From: Chromera velia
Taxonomy: Eukaryota; Sar; Chromeraceae
Direction of reading: 5' to 3'
Assembly (NCBI GenBank): GCA_018398765.1
Contig: JAHBMJ010005912.1
Coordinates: 7,501-68,232 of the forward strand
DNA length: 60,732 nt
In this document: positions 12,726 to 24,551 of the stretch, piece after piece
Numbering within the stretch: position 1 is the first letter of the stretch
How the letters are laid out: each line of letters opens with the position of its first letter
Made by a program: the position numbers and the translations under genes
The notes under the pieces: generated by a model
What the model saw: only the letters and a program-made list of their open reading frames with translations
What the model was told of the DNA's origin: nothing
The model's database searches: none

Positions 12726-12800
<75 letters not shown>

Positions 12801-14543
12801 TGTACGTGCGAGACTCTTTCTTTCTGTTGGCTCAATGCATCGCCTGTTCCTGTCTTTCCATTCAGTTCTTTCTGTGAAAAGGCCACCCCAAAGGAAAACG
12901 TCCTCCCTCCCCCGTGCGTTCTCAAGGGTGCAGACAACAAACACATCAGAGGCGCCACTAACTGACCGAGTGCAGACCCCACACAGATTTGCCGCAGACT
13001 GTGGTCCTCCAGATACCAACGTGCTGCAGGACAAAGGAGACAGACAGCCGGGAGGGGGGGCATGGGGGGACAAGAAAAGGGAGAGAAGAGAAACTTGCAC
13101 GGCAGTAAGGCAGGACAGGAGAACATTGGGGGAAGGCAAGCAGGGAGGGAAAGCCAGAGGGAGCAAGGGAGGGGGAGAGACAGAAGGAGAAAGAGAAACG
13201 GAAAAGAGGTGATGCGGCAGGGAAGGGAGGGTGAGGGAGGGATGATTACGGCGGGGCAGGCAGGAAGGATTTCTTAGTGCAATCAGCAGAGAGAAATGAG
13301 AAGAAAGGCAGGACCATGGGGATAAAGAGCGAATTTGATCTTTTTGGCCTTTCACATGTCGGTGTTCTGTGTGGTGAAACAAAAGAAGAAAGCGGGAAAA
13401 GGAGAGGACACGAGAAAAAAAAAGAAAAGGAGGAAAGAGGAAAAAGGAATGGAAAAGCAAATGAGAACGGGGAAAGCGAATGCAAAACCCACCCACCCCA
13501 GGGCACCGGAGCGAGTGCAACGACTGTAACGAAGACTGCCAAGGTCAACTGCAGGGCCGTCCAGTGCGGCTTCACGCCCTCGAACGGAAAAAGAAGTTCG
13601 AACACAGTGTAGAACAGAAGCCCGATGCACGTGCTGCTGTGGGAACTCGGCATTCCATAGGACTTCACAGCTGAGTTCTCGGGTCTGGGCTCTCTGACGA
13701 TGTGTTTCAACCCAATCTCACCAACTAGTGAGACTGTGATCAGCGTCAACTGCACACAAATGGAGGGAGGGAGGGACGCATTAGCTAGATGGAAACGGCA
13801 ACAGGAACCCATAGGTGGACCTGAACCCTCATTGTTGTCAACCTTAGTGTTTTAATACGTTGCTGAACATGCAGACAAAAAATGATGCAAGGACGACGAT
13901 TCGGCACCACACGTTGATTCAAGGGGCCTGTTCAGTCCCCGGACAGACTGTCAGAGCACTGGTTGATCGATCGGTAGACGAAATAGGGAAATTGTTGCGA
14001 TTGGGGGGCTGCCAAAAGACGAGAAAGGGGCATAAAAGGCGCAGCGATTTCCCACACAAACGGAGACTAAAGGGCGAAAAAAGGGTCAACCAAGGACAGA
14101 TCGCTTTGAGGGACGAAGAGAAAGGAAAGGAAAGCAAGGAGACGGACCGCTGCCCAAAGAGGATAGATGATATGGTCGAGGACGAACCAGATGGAGAAAC
14201 CCAGACAGACCAAGTAGGGCAGATAACTGTAAGCAATCGCAATACCAGAGACAAGAGTGATGGGTTTTCTGATGGTCACCGACATGACTGCGATTCCCTT
14301 GTCTGAATCCACAGCAGGGATTGGTCCTGCCTCCAGATCCGGCGTCGTGTCTTCATGTTGCTTTGCGTTGATCAATCCTTGTGACTCCTCCGTGACGCTG
14401 GCCATTTTTGGAAACTGGCAGACAGGAGAGTGGACGTCAGAGGAAGCGGTTGTGCTAGGATGTGAGACAGGAGAAGGGGAGGGGGATGTGGATCGTCTTT
14501 TCCCTCCCGGAGGCAGCTGAGCAACGGTACTCTCACCAGTCAA
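12372..14543 (-). CDS. DOLPP1: dolichyldiphosphatase (PAP2 superfamily)
   Basis: Hydrolyses dolichyl diphosphate, released after N-glycan transfer, so that the carrier can be reused; family members act in the ER membrane with a lumenal active site. Coding exons in transcript order: 14543-14148, 13749-13497, 13023-12943, 12481-12372. Phases 0, 1, 1 agree and give 279 residues. PAP2 motif 1 is K147-x6-R154-P155 within KHIVREPRP. Motif 2 is PSSH at 166-169, preceded by YGM. Motif 3 is R218-x5-H224-x3-Q228, created by the splice at 13497/13023. The C-terminus begins WFIF and ends in a polar tail, like known dolichyldiphosphatases. Residues from the first membrane segment to EPRP match the family length only if 14148 joins 13749 directly. 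The N-terminal 46 residues are Ser/Pro-rich; a start at the internal Met (14405) is possible. Confidence 0.9.
12726..12800. repeat. (CT)n(GT)n(GA)n composite microsatellite
   Basis: Three abutting dinucleotide runs in the last intron of DOLPP1 (12482-12942). Confidence 0.9.
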
Positions 14544-15182
14544 GAGACAAGAGTCCCTTATGGGCTGTTCCCTTGCGGAGGGGGGGAGCGCTAGTCCAAG
14601 CGTTTTGCAGACCGAGCACAGAAGAGAGAATCAAAGCCAATTAAGATGACCTTACTATGGCAAAATACTGTGGAATAAAGGTCGATAGAGGTCCTTTGAG
14701 GGTAGTGAGCGAGGTTTGGATATGGAGCTCACTGCATCTCACAGATCGATCATCTCAGCGCTCAAAGGCTCAGTCTGAAAAGTGCATGCTGATCGCTATT
14801 GCAATTGCGCCGCGGGGCGCGCGGGTCGTGCATGCATTGCATGCATGGGCGGCGGCCGGTCCGGCCATGTCCGGCCGGCAGCGCCGCGCGCCATGCAGCA
14901 TGCGCATGCAGTCGCAGGCAGGCTTAAACTGAGGCTTTTGGCATAACTTTGGCCATCGTTGACCCTCTGCTCCTTGTGTGCCTCAACTACCAATTCAGAC
15001 TTGCTGAAGATTCTCTGCTCTGTTTTCTAGCGTTCATCGAGCTGGCTTAGAGACCTGCAGGTAGACACTGGCTGAAGAAGGTGATGTCGGAGGCTTGACG
15101 AAACGGCATTCAGGATACTTTGTGGAGACAGACAAGTTGCACTCTTGTAGTCAAGAGGCTTTGGAACGCCTCCCGAGGCAGG
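14544..15182. promoter_or_regulatory. divergent promoter region with TGCATGCA pair and GC palindromes
   Basis: This 639-bp space separates the DOLPP1 start (minus) from the 802-residue gene (plus), so it probably holds both promoters. It contains two copies of the palindrome TGCATGCA at 14829-14836 and 14838-14845. They lie inside a GC-rich block (14810-14910) with nested palindromes such as GGCCGGTCCGGCC and TCCGGCCGG. TGCATGCA-like words are known targets of some ApiAP2 factors in apicomplexans; their use here is inference. No TATA box was convincing. Confidence 0.5.
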
Positions 15183-17807
15183 ATGTCCTCATCTGGATTT
15201 GCCATTTCTCTTCCGTTCCTGCGCGTTCAGCAGGACGGGATTCATTTCAGGAAACAGATCGCGCTGGGTTTTGAGGGAAAGATTGGAAGTCGCTTTGCGA
15301 AAATGTATGGTGGATTCGATATTGGAAGTCGTGGGGGTCTGCATTGTGGTCTGTACAGCACTGTTGGGTCATCCAGCGGCTGGGTGGACGTGCAGAATGC
15401 TGAGGGGTGTGAACGGGCGTTTGCCGACGTTGTAAGCGACAAAGTCGAGCAGATGATCAGAGAACTCTCAGTTCCTGTCTCCGTTTGCAGTGCTGCCAGA
15501 CTTCTCGTTTCAAAAGTCCTCTCCTTCTCCAATGCCGAGAATGAAGATGAAGCATCTCAGAGACGTGCCAGACAGGTGGCTGCAAGTGCAGAGATTGCGG
15601 GAGTGAGTTCTTTCGAGAACTTCTCAGTTGCCCGTCTCCGTGTAGAGCCCTTCGTCTCTTTTGGGCATTCAATTGGCATCGGGATGGGGTTGACTGACTC
15701 GGAGGGGTATCGCATGGTGGGGGGAGAGCTTGCGAAGGACTTTTTGCTGAGGGTCGGAGGAGCGTTTTATGTAGGGGGGAAGGAGGGTCGAATGAAGTTC
15801 ATCCTCTGGTTGGCCAACCTGTCGATAGAGATCGTTGCATGCAAGCAGCCGCTCTCCCGAACAGGTGGGGGTGAGGCGGTTGACAGCGAAGGAGTAGGAG
15901 CAAGTCAGAGTACGGCATCAGTCTCTCCATCGGGGGGGGAAAGGGAAGAGCGTGAAAACTCAAATGGCAACGCATGCTCATCCAGAAGAGGAGGGGAGGG
16001 TTCAATGGAGGAGGAGGAAAGGGAACAGGATTCGGAGGTGGGGGGGATGCGCCGTGCACGGAAAAGGAGAAGTCAGGGCACTTCCCGCTCGTTGTACCGT
16101 CACCGTTCTCTTCCTGCTTTTGAAAGCGAGACCCGAAGCGCCGGCCGTCGTTCTTCTGCGTCCTTCTCCTCCCTTCCCCATTGCTCCCCCTCCCTCACGC
16201 CAGAGGCCATTTTTTGGACCAGTGTGCAGGAGCAAATTCGTCAATCAGAGCGACGACAGTTTTCTGCAGGTGAAGAGACCCGTCCCCTTCCGTCTGTACC
16301 CTGCCCTCCTACTGATGGTGGGCACCCTCCTGTATTCTCCAAGGAGGAGGGGGAGGGGGTTCATCTGGGACGCGCTGTAGAGACTGTCTCCCCTCGGCCC
16401 CCCCCCTTGTCAGCGTGTGCTTCTCCTTCGGCTTCATTTTCTGAAGGTCGGCTCATTTGGCGCTCCCCTTCGTCACTACAGGGCTTCCTTTTCCCCTCCA
16501 AAACGAACACATTTTCTGCGTCCTACTGTCTTTCCGATCTCGGGGTCCGTCACTGAAGTTCTAGATTTGGACTCTGTGAAGTTTTTTGCCACACACAGCT
16601 GCCACCCCAACATGGTTTTTGATCCTTTTTCCTCTCCTTGCTTGTGCGTTGCTTCTTTGCAGTAGTCCACGCGCTCCTCTGTGCGCGTGAAAAGGAGAGG
16701 CGGAAGGGGGGAGAGAAGGACCGTGCTGTACACCATCATTGCCGCCGTCCCCCGCGAGAGAGAGGCGGTGTCATCGGAGAGAAGAGGACCGCATTGACAA
16801 AGGAAGAAAGAGGGAGGGAGGAGGAGAGAGGCGCCTCTCCGTGTGTCCACCTGAATAACGCACTGCTCTCCTCTTCTTCCCTGTGCTCATCCGCCTCTTC
16901 CCTCACCTCTGTGGCCTCCTCAAGACAAGAGCATCCGAACACGCCCATGCCCAGCCCCCCCTTCCACAGACGTAGGCAACGCAAACACAAACACCGCACC
17001 GGAGCATGTGAGAGAGACGGAAAACAGCTCCCCCCTCCCACCCAGAGCCCCGTCTGGAGCAGCAGAGAGAGAGAAGAATTTAAGCTCGAGCTGGGCATAG
17101 AATCTCTTGACCTCCCCTCCGCTGTCTGCCTGTCTAGAGAGAGGGAAGGGGATCATGGAAAGCAAGAAGCCCGGAGTGTCTCCTTGGGTCATGAGTCCGA
17201 CAACGAATCTGAAAGCATCTCGTCAGACTCCTCTGGCACCTCTTCCTATTCTTCCATCGAAATGTGGACACACAGAGAAGAGATTGTGGGAGGAGATGGA
17301 AACAGAGACAGAGACAGAGAGAGGGCGTCACCCCCTGCGACTCCATTGTCCGCTTCAGTCGTTCCCCTTCCTTCCTCTCATCCTTTCTCTTTCACGACTT
17401 CCAACGAAAGGAACGACGAGGACGACGGAGAGACTTTCTCTTCGCCCCTTCCCTCTTCATCACTCCCTCTCTCTGTCTTCGACGATGCCTCCCCACCTCC
17501 AATTGTCCAGTCCCCCCTTCCCTCCTCAACAGAACACACTCAGTTCCCCTTCATGGGTCATCTCCCTCTTCCCTTCTCCATTTCGAGAGATGCTCTCAGG
17601 AGTCACGCAACTCCTCCGTCAGACCTTCCTCGCGCCCCTGAGGCAAAGACACCGACGGTAGCGTCTCTTTGGAAAGGACCCAAAGCAGAAAGCCTGGTTG
17701 AAAGGGAAGGGCGGCAGAGGAGAGAGAGACAGAACCCGTCCGGCCAGCAGCCTGAAGGGGCGGGTGCTGCAGCGGTTTTTTCTTTTTTTGACTGGCAGCC
17801 TTCGTAG
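15183..17807 (+). CDS. 802-residue protein: Gly-rich globular head, long Ser/Pro-rich tail; function unknown
   Basis: I do not recognise it. Two exons, 15183-16446 and 16663-17807, join at phase 1 (GAAG|GTCGGC ... TTTGCAG|TA) and give 802 residues. The start is the first ATG in a frame that is open from upstream; a longer 5' part is possible. Residues 1 to about 230 are compact and low in bias, with alternating hydrophobic and Gly residues (RFAKMYGGFDIGSRGGLHCGLY and VGGAFYVGGKEGRMKF regions), suggesting a beta-rich domain. From about residue 240 the chain is almost wholly Ser, Pro, Glu and Arg in short clusters and looks disordered. The very long exons are unlike the intron-dense neighbours. 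No signal peptide or membrane segment is clear. Confidence 0.7.
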
Positions 17808-18174
17808 GTCAGCGCCGAAGAAAATCATGAGGAGAATGGAGGCAAGCAGGGAGAGGGAGAGAGAGAGGAAGAGAAAGAGAAAGAAAGAGAGAATGAATGA
17901 AACAACTCCTCTAAGAGCGGGAGACTCGGGGCGGGGGGGGGGAAGATGGCATGTCCCGTGCAAAGGGAAAGACAGAGACTAGAGGAAAGAGACGTAGAGT
18001 GACCGAAGCCTGCCTGCCTGCCTGTCATTCCGTTGATTTGGACTGCCTACGTTTTTGCCTCCTGCGTTCCTTTCTTCCTTTTTTGCTTCACTCCTTTTTA
18101 GCTGAGGGATTATTTGATCTCCTGTCCGCCTTCATTGGCAGGTGGCTCGATTGGTCGTCAACTGGGACTTGGCT

Positions 18175-18175
<1 letters not shown>

Positions 18176-18207
<32 letters not shown>
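18176..18207 (+). repeat. (GT)n microsatellite
   Basis: Pure GT run in the flank between the 802-residue gene and the AT-rich island. Confidence 0.9.
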
Positions 18208-18208
<1 letters not shown>

Positions 18209-20844
18209 AAAGAGAGAAAGAGAGAGAAGACGGGAAGGGAGTGTGCCTCGGTCTTTAAGCTGCCCTCGCCTTTCCCACTGGAGTTCCTCGCAGGGACGGG
18301 GATGGGTCCTCTTCGGAGGCCGGAGCTCTTGTGGATGGATAGTATCGCTGCATGCATGCATGTGCGTCTGGCCGCTTTCTACGGCTAGTGCTGCTCCTTG
18401 TAATGTTTGTTCCCTCCATGCTGTGTGGTATCTGTCGTCGATCATGCACGATGGTGCGGAGTGAAACTGTAGCAGAAATTCTTTGCTGACGATGCGCTGC
18501 GCATGCCGCTGCCCAGTCAAATGTGTTGGTCGGATGGATGTATGTATGAATGGATGCGATGGACGAAATTCACCCGTCTGCGAAAGCAGTTGGTGAACTG
18601 TAATTTTAGGGCGCTCCGTGTTTGTTTGACTACACTATTTTGATGCAGAGACATAAGGCCGATGGGAGTCTTGGTCTGTCTTTTTCTCATTGCAGTTGTA
18701 TTCAGTGAACAAGAAAGAGGAGAGAAGAGCAGGACGCAATGCCTGTCTTCCTGTCTGCCTTTTTTGTGGTGCAAGTGAGAATAGTGTTCGATAGGGCGGC
18801 TGTCCGTCTGTCATTTTTTTCAGTCAGTTGAGTTCGATTTATTCAAGCAAAGCAAACATACAACAATCAAAACTGCCAAGAGGGGATGCCTGGAAAGCTG
18901 TGCGGGCAGATTTTTTTAACAAAACTAGATTCTATCTTTAATGATGATGACTCGGATGGCCTTAATCATGAGTCATGATTTCTCTCATTTCCGTTCATTC
19001 TAAAAAATTCCTAAAAATTCATACTCATAAATGTTTAAATATATTGAAATACATACTTCAAAAGTAAATTTAAATTTTTTATCTTTAATGCGTAAGATGA
19101 GGAAAAATATTGATTGATTCATTGATTGATTGATTAGCTTCACAAAAGAATCGATTGAAAAGATGTCTTCCCGTTATGTTATTTGGTATTCTAAGCTAGT
19201 TTGGCGGGTTGTTCCCTAACTTACCCTCACCTTAGTACAATAGGCTATCAAACCCTACCAGGGCCCACTTTTGGGGTCTGCCAGACTTGTTTGCACTGAC
19301 TAGCCATGACTAGCTCTGATGTCTATTTCTTAACTAATTATGATTACTTTGATTTAAGTAGATTTGAGTTGGTTAAAGCCGCGAGCCGTCTCTACTATTT
19401 CTCTACTACTAAGCACTCTAGCTAATGTATTTTCTGTGTGGCCCTCGGCTCTTGGCCTTCAAGTTGTCTTGTCTTGTCTTGTCTAGTGTCTTATTTTAGC
19501 AGACTTTCGTCCACCATGGGTTTGTGGCTATCCACTGGGATACACTTTGCTAAGTCAGTCCCATACCCGATATGCATGTCTGTTCCCCCATCCACTGGGG
19601 CAGTCTGGTAAAACTTCAGTTGTGCAGGATGTTAAATCTACTTCCCTGGCTTCACGTCTCCCCTTCACCCCTGTGTCTTCCACATGACAGTTCTATCTGA
19701 CTATCACTGCCTTGAAACCTACCCTACTTTATAACCCAAGAGCCTGATCAAGACGGTGTTATCATGTTCCAGGTCTCTCCCGCCTCTCCCCTCTCAGTCG
19801 TCTGTTATGCATCATCTCCAGCCTTAGACCAACAATATGACTGAGTCTAGTGCTCCACCAGTCGCCGCGGCACTGTATAGTACCTCCACCCTCCTATCCA
19901 TCACCACCCTTTCTTTTTCTCTTATATCTTTCTCTTCCCCCATATCTTCCTTTAATTCTCTTCCTATGTTTTCTTTCTCTTCATCCTGCCCAAAGAAAAC
20001 CAGACCTGCTGCTTGGCACCATTAATTGTGGTCCCAAGCCCGCCAGTGGTTCCTCCTTAGCAGACTTACTGCATGGCCTGAGTCGCATGCGCTCGAACAT
20101 GTATGTGCGCGGTCCGGGATCGACGCTTACTCAGTTTTGTCACAATGGTATGTACATCCATAGACGTATGCCGTAGCCCCCGGCCATGGTATCTGTTCAG
20201 GCCCTGAGCCGCACCGATGAAAAAAAAAAAGTCGAATTACCAATAAATCGGGTTATATTTGCCTTTCGGGACCCGCTTTCCGGCAACTGTATACAGCGCG
20301 TGGCGAACATGCACGCACCTTTTGTCTAACCTTGATGTATCGGTACATATATGCAAAAACACACATGGAAAGGAATTGTACGTAGCTAGATTCGATCATC
20401 TGTGTAGTTTTCGAGGAAGGCGATAAAGCATACCGTCTAAGTGAAGCTGTTCTGAATTGCTCCATTGTTTGACTATGCTACCAAGCTCACTGGCACGTTA
20501 AGACATACCGCCTTACAGAGTCAAAAGTAAGCCACACCACGACTGAGTGCACTTGACAAAGAGGAAAAACGGTTAATTTGATCTGCAGGAACCTCTTTTT
20601 GCCCATCTTCTTTCTCTCTACTTAGCCCCTCTTGTTGTTCTTCAGCACCTGGTTTCTCGACTTCCTTCTACCTCTGGTTTCTCGACTTCCTTCTACCTCT
20701 ACTTAAGGATTTAGGACGTAAAATAATGCAAAATACTGTCTATATATAGTGTGTGTCGCTGTGGATGCTATAGTATTCGCTTTGAAATGTTGTGGAGAGG
20801 CTCACCGTGTATGGGTCCAGTGTTTGGTGCGTTCAAGAAAGAGA

Positions 20845-21480
20845 GATGTGAGCAGAAACCGTTTGGGCCTGTGGATAAAGCTAGGTAAGCAAGTGTGTGA
20901 ACAGAAGCCATTTGGGGGTGTGGGTGAATGTTTGAGCATGTGGGTGCACGGGCACAGAAAGTGTATGTGCAGTAACAAAATCTGCTTAGGCCTACAGGTG
21001 GATGAATGAAGAGAGACAGAGAGGGCGAGCGTGTTTATGAGTATGTATGAGTTTGTGAACAGAAGCCGTTTGGGCGTGCGGGCGAGACAAGGAGAACGAG
21101 TGTATGAACAGAAGCCACTTGGGCCCGTAGATGAATGAAGAGAGATCAATTGTGTGTCATTGAAGGAAAGCTGCTTATGCCGCTGGTTAAGCCTGTGGAT
21201 GAATGAAGAGAGATCAACTGTGTGAACAGAAACATACAGAAGCCGCTTGGGCTTGTGGATGACAGTCACTGAAGAGAGACAGGCAGAACGAGTGTGTGAA
21301 CAGAAGCCGTTTGGGGCCCGGCGTATGGGTGAATGAAGGGAGAAAAGGAGATACAAGGAGAGCGAGTGTGTGAACAGAAGCCGTTTGGGCGTGTGGGTGA
21401 ATGAAGGGAGACAAGGAGATATAAGGAGAGCGAGTGTGTCAACAGAAGCCGCTTGAGTGATCGAAGAGAAACAAGGAAAA
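20845..21480. repeat. degenerate minisatellite
   Basis: At least eight diverged copies of a unit built on ACAGAAGCCGTTTGGG, followed by GTGGGTGAATGAAGGGAGA and AGGAGAGCGAGTGTGTGA. Copies of the core begin near 20852, 20901, 21060, 21109, 21233, 21300, 21374 and 21442, at uneven spacing, mostly 50 to 75 bp. It ends in a GTGAGTGA-rich tail up to about 21600. Confidence 0.75.
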
Positions 21481-22694
21481 TGAGGGAGTAAGTGAGTGAG
21501 TAAGTGAGACAGTGAGTGAGTGAATGAGTGAGGAAAGCAAGAATGACTTAATGAGTCAGTGACTAAGTATATTAGTGAGTGAGTAAGTGGACACAGTCAA
21601 CTACAGCAACTAATACAGCAAGCGTAGCAAGCGTGTAGTTTTGGTTTTATATAACGTTGTATTCAAACATTTTATAGACTAGCTAAGACTAGCTCACAGT
21701 CTCAGTCACAGATGATTTAAAAGAGTAAGTTGATAATAGAAAGCATATATAATGTTTGGCTACTATTAGAATGATCTATAAATGAAAGTAAATGAAAGAT
21801 AATGAAAGAAACTTTAAGATTACAGCATGTGTGTCCGTATGTAAAAGACCTATATATTGACTCCGTAAATAAAAAATGAAAATGTAAGTAGATTTAAGCG
21901 GGGAGCATTATGATTTTTATTTTATATATTTTTTAATTTTTTTATATAAGCAAAAATAATTTGTTAAAGATTTATCAGTAATATGTTGGTGCGATTACAA
22001 TTTCATTTTCTTTTTCACGCTTATTCACGTTAGCACCATCTGTTAGCGAAGTCCTTGTACGTCATTAATTTTCTTATTAGCAAACGTATCTAATAACAGA
22101 GCTCTTCTTATTTCTTCGATCTTCTCAATCGCCTTGAAGCCCGTCCAGCCGTCTCCAGCCCTCTGTCGCATTTTCGTGATGATTGAGGGTTTTTTCATGC
22201 ATGCCGCGTCCCCATATATGAGAGGCGGATCTAACCTAGTTTGTCGATTTGTTCCTTCTTACGACTACCAGCGACGAAAATAGGCGTGACTTCGATCACT
22301 CTCTCCCCCTGGGGGCCACGGGATGTCCCGTAGGGACATTACAATAGACTGTATACCTGTGACACATCAGGATCGAGCAAAGTGCAGACCATGCAGATAC
22401 CTTGCACCGAGTCCAGTGGCTGCTCCCCTTCCACACACCCTCCCGTCATTAGTGAGTCTCACAAGCTTCTTATGGCTCGAGAAAGCCTGTGCGATCTTTG
22501 CAGGCAGCAGACTGAGTTGAGAGTCGAGGGCAGGCAAGAGTCTTAGCTATACGTCTCTATCGGCAGCCAGGGATCTGAAGCGCGTCGGGTTCTTTTCTTG
22601 GGCGGCTGCCACTGCTTCCACTGGGCAGCATTCTTTCGCCTTCGGACTATGTGACTCATTTTGTCAAAGACACTGACCATCTTTTTCTGTCTCA

Positions 22695-23215
22695 ATGTTT
22701 GCCGTCTCCCTTATCTTGACGGCACAAGTCTTCCTCCTTCTGATGACTGTGTGCGGAAACCCTCCCGTACCACACCATCATAGAGGGGGATGGATGGGTA
22801 ATTTGCTGCGGAACAGAAGGATTACGCAGGCGGAGTTTGTCTGCTGCTCCGGTGAGGACTCCTCAAGGGATCCAAAATACTCTCCCGTCTCTTCTCATCA
22901 TCCGTCTCCCTCCTGTCGGACGAGGCGTTTGGGGTTTCTCTGTGGAAGCGTTCGTCCCTCCTTGCTCAGACCGCGCAGGCATTTCCCTCTCTCTTCTCCT
23001 TCTTCCTTCTCGAAAAGGACCCGTTTGAGAGCGCAGGTGACGGCAGGGCCTCTTTTGCCTGGGGGAATCGACACATACGAATATATGTTCCAGAAATTGG
23101 TCAACGGAACATCTGATTTGCTGGTAAAGGTAAGTCGTTTAACAGAAACGCAGCATGGCAGGCACCCAATCAGCCATTCGGTGTGGTGCCAAACGTCACG
23201 AAAGACCCATGGAGG

Positions 23216-23256
<41 letters not shown>

Positions 23257-24220
23257 CTGACGTTTCTGCCTGCTTTCCTTCCTTCAATGTGTGTTTCTTT
23301 CCGTCGGGAATCTTTCCGTGTTTCTTTCCAGTTGTCAAAAGGCCGAGCTATTTTTTCTCTTCTTGACGCGGTGGTTTTCACTTTGCGTCAGGGATTTTCT
23401 CTCTCTCTCTCTCTCTCTCTCTCCATTCTTCGTTCTTCGTCTGCTTCCCCTTCTTTACTTGGGCTAATGCGAGAGCGATTTTCAAAATCGTGTCTTCTGA
23501 AAGCTTGGATGGTGAAATATCTGTTGATCTGTCTGCGTCCGTGGTAGAATGAAAGGGGAGAAGAAAAGGGAGAGAAAGGAAAATACTTGTAGCAGGGAAA
23601 AAGAGGTGAGCGTCTGGTTTTCTGATTGATGCAGAACCTCAACGGATCAGAAGTCTTTGTCCTCAGACAGAGAGAAGACAGGGACCTCGGGCGGAGAAAT
23701 TTTGGATTTGTCCGATGGCTGGAGGAATCTTTGATCATCTCGTCAGTCAGTCAGTGAGTCTATCTATCTATGCGAACAAGTGTCCGATCAGGCAGACATT
23801 TTCTCGTCAGCCTGTGAATGGACATTTGCTAGATTGTCTAGAGGGTCCGCGAGAATGTTGTCATTAGTTGTTTAGTCAACGTTTGGGTATCACTGTTCCT
23901 TTTGCACTTTCTCTTGTGTGATGGGGGTACAGCGAGTGATTCTCCGTGATTCTCCAGACGTTAAGGAGGAAAGAGGCAGGGACGAGCAAAGGAAGGGAAA
24001 CAAAGCGAGCGGTGAAGACGCCCCCTTGGATCCGTTCCTCCTCTTGCTTCCTCATTTCTGCGTGTCTCCTTCTTAATTTGGCCTCAGATGAGTGCTGAGT
24101 GCTGTCCATGTACTCTGTCTGCCGTCCTTCCTTTCCGTCTTTTTTTTTGTCCCTCTTTTTTGCCCTTAGAGGCCTTCACGTTTTTCCATATTGTCTGTCT
24201 GTCTGTCTGTCTGTCTGTCG

Positions 24221-24254
<34 letters not shown>

Positions 24255-24507
24255 GTTTACGATTCAACCTGGTGGAAATGAATGTCTGGAATCAAGAGGG
24301 GATGCTTTTCAAGAACGCTTTCCCTTGTCACACCCGTCCCGTAATATTCTTTCTGCAACAAAAGCCCCCATTCCATTGGGCGTCTCTCTCTATCGAAAGA
24401 AAGTGGAGAGACGTCCTCGCGTCCTTGTCCTCTTCGAAGGGAGGCTCAAAGAAAATCATCTTGTTGGTTTGTTTGTTTGTTTGTTTGTGTGTGTGTGTGT
24501 GTGTGTT

Positions 24508-24551
<44 letters not shown>

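Larger units (their letters stand above)
17808..22694. other. gene-poor stretch: simple repeats, AT-rich island, minisatellite
   Basis: 17808-18800 holds GA- and GT-rich simple repeats and the 3' flank of the upstream gene. 18820-22250 is AT-rich and repeat-like, with (ATTG)n at 19112-19135, (TCTTG)n at about 19467-19486 and a degenerate minisatellite at 20845-21480. A copy of the GATGATTGAGGGTTT motif is at 22178. From 22300 the GC content rises again toward the next gene. Short ORFs here lack coding character. Confidence 0.55.

Noticed and set aside
13853-13919. Hydrophobic minus-strand stretch that looks like an extra DOLPP1 exon
   Set aside because: The hydrophobic frame meets a stop before any acceptor. 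Direct joining of 14148 to 13749 gives the family length between the first membrane segment and the EPRP motif, so the stretch is intronic.
19440-20180. Possible retroelement fragment in the 18.8-22.2 kb island
   Set aside because: Short ORFs are present, but no reverse transcriptase, endonuclease, integrase or transposase motif could be read on either strand.
24250-24465. Possible additional exon of the secreted-protein gene
   Set aside because: It is coding-like in frame, but it is not needed for phase continuity and lacks a clear acceptor. Kept as intron, though transcript data could reverse this.
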